Assembly: GCA_039916485.1 (NCBI GenBank)
Contig: JBDSLH010000030.1
Coordinates: forward strand, 1 to 7,047
Direction: 5' to 3'
Origin: JAPUDQ01 sp039916485
Lineage (GTDB): Bacteria > Patescibacteriota > Saccharimonadia > Saccharimonadales > Saccharimonadaceae
Length of the DNA: 7,047 nt
The position numbers and the translations under genes are program-made. Below the pieces are notes generated by a model that ran no database searches, was not told where the DNA came from, and worked only from the letters and a program-made list of their open reading frames with translations. Positions within the stretch are counted from its first letter, which is position 1; each line of letters begins with the position of its first letter. Below, piece by piece: positions 1 to 5,145 of this stretch.

Positions 1-1080
1 CTACCCGAGCTCGATGATTATGCTCCGAGTGGAGATGGACGCAGTGCGCTCGCGAGAGCAACAGAGTGGCTCAAAGTGGGCTGTCCGAACTGTGACGGTG
101 AGGCTGAGCGCGAAACTGATACCCTCGATACATACATTTGTAGTAGTTGGTATGAGCTACGATACTTTGACCCGGCAAATGACGAAAAAGTTTTTGATCC
201 AAGTATTGTCAACAAATGGACACCAATTGATTTTTATAATGGTGGTGACCACGCCACTGCTCATCTGATCTATGTGCGATTTATGGCACGATTTTTCCAT
301 ACGCTTGGACTCCTTGAGGATCCAGAACCATTCAAGAAATTCTTATTTAATGGCAAAGTCACAGCAAGCGATGGGACAATGTTTAGCAAAAGTAAAGGTA
401 ACGGCATTGATCCTCTCGAAATCATCAATCAAGGCTATGGTGCCGATGCGCTGAGAACGTATCTTATGTTTGCAGTACCGCTCGATCAATGGATGCGATG
501 GGATCCACAGGGTGTACCTGCGACACATCGATTTTTGTCGCGTATATGGAATATGGTTCAGGAATATCTTGAAGCGGATGTTACGCATGGTAAAAATGAA
601 GCCGTAGATCGCATTATTCACCCAGTTATTCAGAAAGTTACCTCAGATCTAGAGCAGCAAAAATATAACACTGCGATCGCAGCAATGATGAAATGCGTTA
701 ATGACCTATATGTAGAAAAAGCCAAAGGATTTGCTGGCAAAGAGTCATGGCAGTATGCACTCGAATCACTCGTAGCTCTCGTGGGTCCATTTGCACCACA
801 TACTGCAGACGAGTTGTGGCAACAGCTTGGTCACGATAGTTCTGTCAGCAAGGATAGCTGGCCGACCTGGGATGATGCATATCTCATATCGGATATGCTG
901 ACGCTTGCAGTACAGGTAAACGGTAAATTACGTGCTGAGATCACCGTTAATCGCGATGCGAGCAAAGAAGACATCGAAACTACTGCACTAGAAAATGACA
1001 AAATTGTTGAATTTCTCGCAAATAAAAAACCTGCCCGGGTCATATATGTTCCAGGCAGAGTAGTAAATATCGTTATCTAA
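1..1080 (+). CDS. leuS: Leucyl-tRNA synthetase, C-terminal part (5' end outside window)
   Basis: Class I aminoacyl-tRNA synthetase that charges tRNA-Leu with leucine in the cytoplasm. The frame is open from base 1, giving 359 visible residues; the HIGH motif and the CP1 editing domain lie upstream, outside the window. Visible in order (residue 1 = first codon): a CPNC pair and the ETDTLDTYICSSWY block typical of bacterial LeuS (about residues 29-56), GGDHATAHLIYVRF, the signature loop read as MFSKSKGNGIDP (from about residue 127), the tRNA-binding helical domain, and the C-terminal block VQVNGKLRAEITV...VPGRVVNIVI. The signature is unusual: KMSKS is replaced by MFSKS. Only about nine residues separate FNGKV from this loop, so no leucine-specific insertion is present there. 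It is followed by an 85-bp gap before the sigma-factor gene. The assignment is firm. Confidence 0.96.
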   Translation, partial: LPELDDYAPSGDGRSALARATEWLKVGCPNCDGEAERETDTLDTYICSSWYELRYFDPANDEKVFDPSIVNKWTPIDFYNGGDHATAHLIYVRFMARFFHTLGLLEDPEPFKKFLFNGKVTASDGTMFSKSKGNGIDPLEIINQGYGADALRTYLMFAVPLDQWMRWDPQGVPATHRFLSRIWNMVQEYLEADVTHGKNEAVDRIIHPVIQKVTSDLEQQKYNTAIAAMMKCVNDLYVEKAKGFAGKESWQYALESLVALVGPFAPHTADELWQQLGHDSSVSKDSWPTWDDAYLISDMLTLAVQVNGKLRAEITVNRDASKEDIETTALENDKIVEFLANKKPARVIYVPGRVVNIVI

Positions 1081-1093
1081 AATGTAACATTTT
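1079..1093. repeat. 15-bp perfect palindrome just after leuS stop
   Basis: Arms of seven bases, AAAATGT (1079-1085) and ACATTTT (1087-1093), surround one central base. The one-base centre is too tight for an RNA hairpin, so a DNA operator is more likely than a terminator. It lies 73 bp upstream of the sigma-factor ATG and contains the TGTAAC that also resembles an ECF -35 element. The palindrome is seen directly; its function is inferred. Confidence 0.45.
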
Positions 1094-1109
1094 GGCTGTC
1101 ATCGCGTTA
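1085..1109 (+). promoter_or_regulatory. Candidate ECF-type promoter for the sigma-factor gene
   Basis: TGTAAC (AAC at 1086-1088) is followed after 16 bp by CGTTA (1105-1109). Many ECF sigma factors recognise an AAC-containing -35 and a CGT-type -10 at this spacing, and ECF genes are often self-regulated, so this could be an autoregulatory promoter. Transcription would begin near 1116 and leave a leader of about 50 nt. The short motifs can occur by chance. A competing reading is the TAGAAT at 1152-1157. Confidence 0.35.
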
Positions 1110-1116
1110 TATTGGT

Positions 1117-1129
1117 GTAAGAATCTTAC
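1117..1129. repeat. 13-bp perfect palindrome upstream of sigma-factor gene
   Basis: GTAAGA (1117-1122), one base, TCTTAC (1124-1129). Its centre is about 43 bp before the ATG at 1166. If the TAGAAT at 1152-1157 is the -10 box, the palindrome is centred close to -41 and covers the position of an absent -35, a classical activator location. The centre is 37 bp from that of the palindrome at 1079-1093; both contain TGTAA or GTAA. Likely an operator; the binding protein is unknown. Confidence 0.4.
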
Positions 1130-1151
1130 GCATCATTACATAAACTAAAGC

Positions 1152-1157
1152 TAGAAT
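1152..1157 (+). promoter_or_regulatory. Candidate -10 box (TAGAAT) directly before the sigma-factor gene
   Basis: TAGAAT matches the housekeeping -10 consensus at five of six positions, with eight bases between it and the ATG at 1166. No -35 is visible at 16-18 bp; the palindrome at 1117-1129 lies there instead. No purine-rich ribosome binding site precedes 1166, which would fit a nearly leaderless transcript. This is an alternative to the ECF-type promoter at 1085-1109. Confidence 0.35.
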
Positions 1158-1165
1158 CAGATTAT

Positions 1166-1750
1166 ATGCAACATCAGACCCAGCTTGAGACCACGGTACT
1201 GCATGACCTTGTAGAGCGTTCTGGACTCGGTGACACCGAAGCATTCGGGCGTCTCTATGATGCGCTCTATGACAGGCTATACAGTTACGCGTTTAAGCGA
1301 ACGTTTGACGAGACTGCTTCTCAAGATATCACTGCGAACAGCTTCTATCATATTATGACCCATATCCAGTCGTTTCGATGGCAGGATGAGCCGCGTTTTT
1401 ACGCTTGGGTGTTTCGGATCACTATGAACGAAATAGCGTCGTATTATCGAAAAGATAAAAAATATGTACTCACAGAAGACTGGCTGGATATTGAAGATGC
1501 ATCCGACGATGAATCTCAATATGAAAAAGTCATTGAGAATGAACAGAGTCGATTACTTCACGAAGCAGTTGATAGATTGCCAAACAAACTACAACAAGTC
1601 GTCGAGCTATACTACTTTGCCGGGCAGTCCCACGCCGATATTGCGCTGACGCTAGGTATCAAAGAAGGTGCGGCCAGGGTCAGGCTACATAGAGCAGTTG
1701 AAATGTTGCACACTAATATGCAAGGAGAAGAATATGCGTATCGAGGATGA
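1166..1750 (+). CDS. ECF-type sigma-70 family RNA polymerase sigma factor
   Basis: A 194-residue protein with the two-domain plan of extracytoplasmic-function sigma factors, which direct core RNA polymerase to a small regulon. Region 2 spans about residues 24-96 (AFGRLYDALYDRLYSYAFKR...FYAWVFRITMNEIASYYRK), where AWVFRITMNEIASYYRK matches the usual W-x-x-x-I-A-x-N-x-x-x-D-xx-R pattern. An acidic linker covers about 103-128. Region 4 spans about 130-182 (AVDRLPNKLQQVVELYYFAGQSHADIALTLGIKEGAARVRLHRA), with the helix-turn-helix that reads the -35. Length is normal for an ECF factor. The start is the first in-frame ATG of the domain and has no clear Shine-Dalgarno. The end overlaps the next gene by 17 bp, so the two are probably translationally coupled. 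The palindromes and possible autoregulatory promoter upstream suggest control of its own transcription. The ECF subgroup cannot be assigned by eye. Confidence 0.9.
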   Translation: MQHQTQLETTVLHDLVERSGLGDTEAFGRLYDALYDRLYSYAFKRTFDETASQDITANSFYHIMTHIQSFRWQDEPRFYAWVFRITMNEIASYYRKDKKYVLTEDWLDIEDASDDESQYEKVIENEQSRLLHEAVDRLPNKLQQVVELYYFAGQSHADIALTLGIKEGAARVRLHRAVEMLHTNMQGEEYAYRG

Positions 1751-2690
1751 AATCAGAGATCACCAGATCTCAAGTCCGTCTCGGCACAAAGATGTGCTCC
1801 GAGCACGGTTGCTAGCTCATATGGAGGAAACTACTATGAAAAATTCAAAACGATCATTCAAATGGCCACTTATTGCCGTTCCGGTAATGGCGGTGCTACT
1901 TCTTGCAGTGCTGAGCGTTTGGCAATTTGCGCCAAACAGTAGTCCTGGTGTCGTACAAAAAACGCTGGAACCACTCACTGCCAAGCAGGTATTTGCAGCG
2001 GCGAGGTCCGACAGGAATATCCCAGTACAACTTAAAGCAAATCAAGTTTATCACCAAGAAAGTCTAAGGGTTGTATATATTTATGGTTGTTACCCTACTA
2101 AAGAGTACGTGGATACGTATACTAACAAACAGGGAAATTTGGTTCGCACTATCCGAAGCAATGAAGATAAAAAAATAATAGAGGCTGTAAACTTTACTGA
2201 CGACCAGAAACCAAAAGATGAGCCGTATTTTGACCAGTCTGCTGTGAAAATGCCGCCTTCCCAGGCGGAGCAAGAATGTCCTCCTGCGAAGTATCTATCA
2301 GAGGAGGATACTATGAAATATCAGATGCACATTGAAGCGATTGCACGTGCATATGGCTTAGAATCACAAGATGAAAAGCCCCTTATGTATAGCGGTAATA
2401 CATATATGCAAGATCTGATGTCTGGCAGCATTGTTCGTCAAGCAGAATCTTTCAAAAAGCTTGAAACAATCAATGAGTGGACTGTAAATAGAAATGTAGA
2501 ACGTCCAGATATGTTTCCAAAACCGGTAATTGAACTCACCTATCAGGTTGGGCACGTTTTTGAGAAGTTATACTTTAGCGAATCAAAGAAGGCATTTATG
2601 GGGTATGAAGTGCGAGATCCTGACTCCGTGGCATATCGAAACGAAATAGTACTAGGGCAAGGTGTTGTCAACATCTCCGATATGAGATAA
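1734..2690 (+). CDS. Single-pass membrane protein, putative anti-sigma factor or sensor partner of the upstream sigma factor
   Basis: 318 residues starting at ATG 1734, chosen because AAGGAG (1722-1727) lies six bases upstream. A longer frame from 1668 lies inside the sigma gene and has no such site. Layout: a charged cytoplasmic segment of about 43 residues, one hydrophobic helix at about 44-63 (PLIAVPVMAVLLLAVL), then an outside domain of about 255 residues with only two cysteines (119 and 182) that could form a disulfide. The topology and the 17-bp overlap with an ECF sigma gene fit an anti-sigma factor. However, the HxxxCxxC zinc anti-sigma motif is absent and the cytoplasmic part is short. 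The outside domain is rich in beta-type sequence (VYHQESLRVVYIYG, VIELTYQVGHVFEKLYF). A resemblance to LolA/RseB-like sensor folds is only a guess. I do not recognise a named family. Two internal ATGs (1836 and 2313) each carry a strong GGAGG upstream. Confidence 0.75.
   Translation: MRIEDEIRDHQISSPSRHKDVLRARLLAHMEETTMKNSKRSFKWPLIAVPVMAVLLLAVLSVWQFAPNSSPGVVQKTLEPLTAKQVFAAARSDRNIPVQLKANQVYHQESLRVVYIYGCYPTKEYVDTYTNKQGNLVRTIRSNEDKKIIEAVNFTDDQKPKDEPYFDQSAVKMPPSQAEQECPPAKYLSEEDTMKYQMHIEAIARAYGLESQDEKPLMYSGNTYMQDLMSGSIVRQAESFKKLETINEWTVNRNVERPDMFPKPVIELTYQVGHVFEKLYFSESKKAFMGYEVRDPDSVAYRNEIVLGQGVVNISDMR
1823..1838 (+). promoter_or_regulatory. Internal ribosome binding site and ATG inside the membrane-protein gene
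   Basis: GGAGG at 1823-1827 stands eight bases before an in-frame ATG at 1836. Initiation here would give a 284-residue form beginning MKNSKRSFKWPLIAV, which keeps the membrane helix and outer domain but loses the first 34 cytoplasmic residues, the part expected to bind the sigma factor. The site is seen directly; its use is inferred. Confidence 0.35.
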
Positions 2691-2701
2691 ATGAATCATG
2701 A

Positions 2702-2740
2702 AATTAGCCTCAGGATTGATACGTGATCCTGAGGCTAATT
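2702..2740. terminator. Bidirectional intrinsic terminator between convergent genes
   Basis: A perfect 15-bp stem (2702-2716 with 2726-2740) closes a nine-base loop. The stem carries a GC core (GCCTCAGG) with AT ends. On the plus strand it is followed by AATTTTCC, on the minus strand by a T-rich but broken stretch. It sits 11 bp after the stop of the membrane-protein gene and 17 bp after the stop of the minus-strand lipoprotein gene, so it plausibly ends both transcripts. Confidence 0.85.
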
Positions 2741-2757
2741 AATTTTCCTAGTCTTGA

Positions 2758-3102
2758 TTACTCGTTCTGCACGATATCACAGATACCTACATATGTAGTA
2801 AGCACCTCGAGAGGTTGTACACCTGTAGACGATTTATTACTTGCGAATTGTGTCAATTTTACTGCGTCTTCACGCTCGTCGTGATCTAGTTTTCCTTCAC
2901 ACCAGATATCAAGGACCTCACTCATACTGTCAACCGTACCACTCTCAGGAACAGTGATAGTAGTCGTAGGTTGTTTTTCCGGTACCTCAACACCAAGTGA
3001 GTCGCTTGAGCAACCAGTTAATGCCGCACCGCTCATAGCGAGTATAGCCGTCATCTTACGGGTCTTATTACAAATCTCGGGAATCACAGATTTATCTATC
3101 AT
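2758..3102 (-). CDS. Small putative lipoprotein of unknown function
   Basis: A 114-residue protein with a bacterial lipoprotein signal: basic n-region (NKTRK, residues 12-16), hydrophobic core (MTAILAMSGAALTG) and lipobox LTGC with lipidated Cys31. After cleavage the mature chain is about 84 residues: a Thr/Pro-rich tether (about 40-55), then a small acidic domain with two cysteines (68 and 108), possibly a disulfide. It would sit on the outer face of the cytoplasmic membrane. The start at 3102 has no Shine-Dalgarno, but a consensus promoter puts transcription at the A of the ATG, supporting a leaderless message. A start at Met17 is possible but would lose the basic n-region. It converges on the sigma/membrane-protein pair and could belong to the same envelope response; that is inference. 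I do not recognise the domain. Confidence 0.75.
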   Translation of the reverse strand: MIDKSVIPEICNKTRKMTAILAMSGAALTGCSSDSLGVEVPEKQPTTTITVPESGTVDSMSEVLDIWCEGKLDHDEREDAVKLTQFASNKSSTGVQPLEVLTTYVGICDIVQNE

Positions 3103-3108
3103 AATTTA

Positions 3109-3137
3109 ATCATAACATAAGTATAATTAAATGTCAA
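3109..3137 (-). promoter_or_regulatory. Consensus promoter of the lipoprotein gene, apparently leaderless
   Basis: On the minus strand: TTGACA (3137-3132), a 17-bp spacer, TATGAT (3114-3109). This is six of six at -35 and five of six at -10. Only six bases separate the -10 from the ATG at 3102, so the expected start of transcription is the start codon itself. Confidence 0.75.
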
Positions 3138-3158
3138 TAGTCTAGTCATAAGTACCTC

Positions 3159-3187
3159 TTGAGTAAAGCCTTAGTTTACGATATAAT
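3159..3187 (+). promoter_or_regulatory. Promoter of the rpmF-nusB-Nudix-rnc cluster
   Basis: TTGAGT (3159-3164), a 17-bp spacer, TATAAT (3182-3187). Predicted transcription from about 3194 gives a leader of about 34 nt carrying AAGGAG at 3214-3219. It is divergent from, and does not overlap, the lipoprotein promoter; the two -35 boxes are 21 bp apart. Confidence 0.8.
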
Positions 3188-3227
3188 AAACACCAAGTTT
3201 TTAACAACCAAAAAAGGAGTAGATTGA

Positions 3228-3371
3228 ATGGGAAAGCCGAAAAAGCAAACTTCCCCACGGAAGACCGGTCTGCGTCGGAGTCACCTCGTGCTGAAACTAG
3301 CACGTGCTGTCAACGCGAAGAGCCCGGTCAAAGTTCGCACCACCAAGCGTGAATCTGGGAAAGTAAAATAG
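3228..3371 (+). CDS. rpmF: Ribosomal protein bL32, short zinc-less form
   Basis: A 47-residue, strongly basic protein. Its N-terminus, MGKPKKQTSPRKTGLRRSH, matches the bL32 pattern (M-x-V-P-K-x-x-T-S-x-x-R-x-x-x-R-R-S/A-H), placing it in the large ribosomal subunit. The usual C-terminal part with CxxC...CxxC zinc ligands is missing; instead there is a basic tail (LARAVNAKSPVKVRTTKRESGKVK) with no cysteine at all. The start is supported by AAGGAG at 3214-3219, eight bases upstream, and a consensus promoter above it. nusB follows after 35 bp in the same direction. Because the shared block is short, another small basic ribosomal protein cannot be fully excluded, but the RRSH context makes bL32 the best call. 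Confidence 0.78.
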   Translation: MGKPKKQTSPRKTGLRRSHLVLKLARAVNAKSPVKVRTTKRESGKVK

Positions 3372-3378
3372 TTTTACT
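3362..3378. repeat. Inverted repeat spanning the rpmF stop codon
   Basis: AGTAAAA (3362-3368) and TTTTACT (3372-3378) are perfect complements, and the three bases between them are the UAG stop codon. As RNA this is a weak AT hairpin. It might mark processing or attenuation between rpmF and nusB, or be chance in AT-rich sequence. Confidence 0.25.
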
Positions 3379-3406
3379 CGTAATTTAATATCAAAAGGAA
3401 CCATCT

Positions 3407-3862
3407 ATGGCATCGAATCGTCACCTCGGACGTATCATCGCTCTCCAGACGCTGTATGAATACGATTTCCGCATAGACTGTGAAGACAGTGAGGTTGACC
3501 TCAAAGAGATACTGACACGTAACCTTGTGCGTTACGAGAAGACTCTTGATGATAAGCCATTTGTTGAAGCACTAGTAGACGGAGTCTTGGCTAGCGCATC
3601 GAAGCTCGATGCCACTATACAGCCGATAGCTCCCGAGTGGCCGATCGATCAGATCGCGCGCGTTGACCGTACCATCTTGCGTATGGCCGTGTACGAATTG
3701 ACCGAATCAGCCGATGTACCACCCAAGGTCGTCATCAACGAAGCCGTAGAGCTTGCAAAAGCGTTTGGTTCTGATAATTCATCAAAGTTTGTAAATGGTG
3801 TCCTCGGCACCGCATACAGAACTTTGGTTGAGGGCCAGCCTAATGCAGACGCCAAAGTTTGA
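3407..3862 (+). CDS. nusB: Transcription antitermination protein NusB
   Basis: A 151-residue all-helical RNA-binding protein that pairs with ribosomal protein uS10 and binds boxA in rRNA leaders, allowing full-length rRNA transcription. Family blocks are clear: N-terminal RHLGRIIALQTLYEYDF (about residues 5-21), the central PEWPIDQIARVDRTILRMAVYEL (about 75-97), and the closing PPKVVINEAVELAKAFGSDNSSKFVNGVLG (about 104-133). Length is normal for the family. The start has AAAAGGA at 3393-3399, seven bases upstream. It is second in the cluster, and its last 20 bp overlap the Nudix gene. Linkage with rpmF and rnc groups ribosome parts with rRNA synthesis and processing. Confidence 0.95.
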   Translation: MASNRHLGRIIALQTLYEYDFRIDCEDSEVDLKEILTRNLVRYEKTLDDKPFVEALVDGVLASASKLDATIQPIAPEWPIDQIARVDRTILRMAVYELTESADVPPKVVINEAVELAKAFGSDNSSKFVNGVLGTAYRTLVEGQPNADAKV

Positions 3863-4352
3863 CTCGTTTAACGACAAGTTCAAGAAATATTTTAATCGCA
3901 AAAAACCGTCTATCGACGAAGTTGTGCGAGAACCAACAGCTGGCGGGATAGTATTCCGTCGCAACAAAAAGACTAAAGAGATAGAAATCTTGCTTATTCA
4001 GGATGCTAAAGATCGATGGACTATACCGAAAGGCCATATAGAAGAGGGCGAAACAGCCCAGGAGACTGCACTACGAGAGATAGCAGAAGAAGCCGGCATC
4101 AAAGAAGCAGAAGCTATCTGCTGGCTTGGTAAGATCCATTTTCGATATCGAAGGCTCAATACGCTTGTACTCATGACAACGCAGATCTACCTCGTCAAAG
4201 CTCTTGGAAATACCGACAAAATCCAAAAAGAAGAATGGATGAATGGCATCAAATGGTTCACGTTCCACGACGCACTGGAAGCTATTGAGTACGAAGATAT
4301 TGGCAAGCTGATGCTACTCGCTATGAAAAGGATTCGACATGCAGGGCATTGA
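3843..4352 (+). CDS. Nudix hydrolase (MutT / Ap4A-hydrolase-like)
   Basis: 169 residues with an exact Nudix box, G-x5-E-x7-REI-A-EE-A-GI, at residues 64-86 (GHIEEGETAQETALREIAEEAGI in two overlapping parts: G64-E70 and R78-I86). It is preceded by DRWTIPKGH, a context common in diadenosine-polyphosphate and NTP pyrophosphohydrolases. It is expected to cleave a nucleoside diphosphate linked to another group, using metal held by the box glutamates. The true substrate cannot be read from sequence. A longer frame from 3795 exists, but ATG 3843 has GAGGG at 3830-3834, eight bases upstream. The first 30 residues (FNDKFKKYFNRKKPSIDE) are a basic lead-in outside the fold. The gene overlaps nusB by 20 bp and rnc by 14 bp, so coupled translation is likely, and a role near RNA or nucleotide turnover is possible. 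Confidence 0.88.
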   Translation: MQTPKFDSFNDKFKKYFNRKKPSIDEVVREPTAGGIVFRRNKKTKEIEILLIQDAKDRWTIPKGHIEEGETAQETALREIAEEAGIKEAEAICWLGKIHFRYRRLNTLVLMTTQIYLVKALGNTDKIQKEEWMNGIKWFTFHDALEAIEYEDIGKLMLLAMKRIRHAGH

Positions 4353-5061
4353 TAGTACGCCATATCAGGACTTTGCCAAGCAAAAACTCGGTTTTGAGTT
4401 CGATAATATTGATATCTTGGTTACGGCATTTACTCATCGTAGCTATATGAACGAGCACAAGAAATCAGCACGAGAACACAACGAGCGACTAGAATTCCTC
4501 GGTGATGCTGTACTCGAGCTATCTGTGACGGATTATTTGTACCGAACGTTCCCTGAGCCTGAAGGTATCTTGACAAGCTGGAGAAGCTCTCTGGTGCGTA
4601 CCGAGAGTATTAGTGAAGCCGGGGCAGCTCTCGAGTATGAGCCATTACTTCGTCTATCACGCGGCGAACGCCGAGGAAGCGATCGCGCACGAGCACAGAT
4701 ACTCGCTAACTGTTTTGAAGCACTTATCGGCGCGATCTATATGGAAAAAGGATATGCTGTCGCAGATACATTTATCCAAAAGACGATCCTCAGTAAGCTC
4801 GATGGGATTCTAGCGTCAGGCAGTTGGCGCGATCCAAAATCATATCTGCAAGAAGTATCTCAGAGCATCGATGGCATGACGCCACAGTATCGTGTCATCG
4901 AAGAAATCGGTCCAGATCATGAAAAAGAATTTACTCTTGCGGTTTATGTTGGTGACAAGATCATGGGCACCGGCTCAGGTCCTAGTAAGCAGTTTGCACA
5001 GCAGCAAGCAGCACGGGCAGCACTGGACGTATACGAAAATCAAACGTCTAAAGAGAGCTGA
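4339..5061 (+). CDS. rnc: Ribonuclease III
   Basis: A 240-residue double-stranded-RNA endonuclease that separates 16S and 23S rRNA precursors and trims structured mRNAs. The catalytic domain fills about residues 8-155 with the signature ERLEFLGDAVLEL; Glu49, Glu52 and Asp56 match the metal-site residues. Glu75 (PEPEGILTSWRSSLV) matches E. coli Glu65, and Glu127 matches Glu117. The residue matching E. coli Asp114 is Asn124 (ILANCFEALIGAIY instead of ILAD..EALIG). A double-stranded-RNA-binding domain follows at about 166-234, ending in KQFAQQQAARAAL. The start is supported by AAAAGGA at 4326-4332, six bases upstream. It overlaps the Nudix gene by 14 bp and is the last gene of its cluster; rpsP follows after 84 bp with its own promoter. 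No terminator is visible after rnc. Confidence 0.95.
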   Translation: MQGIDSTPYQDFAKQKLGFEFDNIDILVTAFTHRSYMNEHKKSAREHNERLEFLGDAVLELSVTDYLYRTFPEPEGILTSWRSSLVRTESISEAGAALEYEPLLRLSRGERRGSDRARAQILANCFEALIGAIYMEKGYAVADTFIQKTILSKLDGILASGSWRDPKSYLQEVSQSIDGMTPQYRVIEEIGPDHEKEFTLAVYVGDKIMGTGSGPSKQFAQQQAARAALDVYENQTSKES

Positions 5062-5064
5062 GCG

Positions 5065-5093
5065 TTGACTACTAGGGTAAATTCAAGTATAAT
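5065..5093 (+). promoter_or_regulatory. Near-consensus promoter of rpsP
   Basis: TTGACT (5065-5070), a 17-bp spacer, TATAAT (5088-5093). The expected start of transcription is near 5100, giving a leader of about 46 nt. The -35 begins three bases after the rnc stop. A palindrome (5091-5105) overlaps the -10 and the predicted start. Confidence 0.85.
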
Positions 5094-5105
5094 CAACCGT
5101 TGATT
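5091..5105. repeat. 15-bp palindrome at the rpsP transcription start
   Basis: AATCAAC (5091-5097), one base, GTTGATT (5099-5105), perfect arms. It covers the end of the -10 box and the predicted start site, where a bound repressor would block initiation. The one-base centre favours a DNA operator over an RNA hairpin. Function is inferred. Confidence 0.4.
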
Positions 5106-5145
5106 GTTATATAAAATTTGAGAGAATAAGGAACTATTTAACACT

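Noticed and set aside
1668..1733. Longer N-terminus of the membrane protein (start at 1668)
   Set aside because: The extra 22 residues lie within the sigma-factor gene, and the start at 1734 has AAGGAG at ideal distance.
3795..3842. Upstream start for the Nudix protein
   Set aside because: It lies inside nusB with no ribosome binding site, whereas ATG 3843 is preceded by GAGGG at eight bases.
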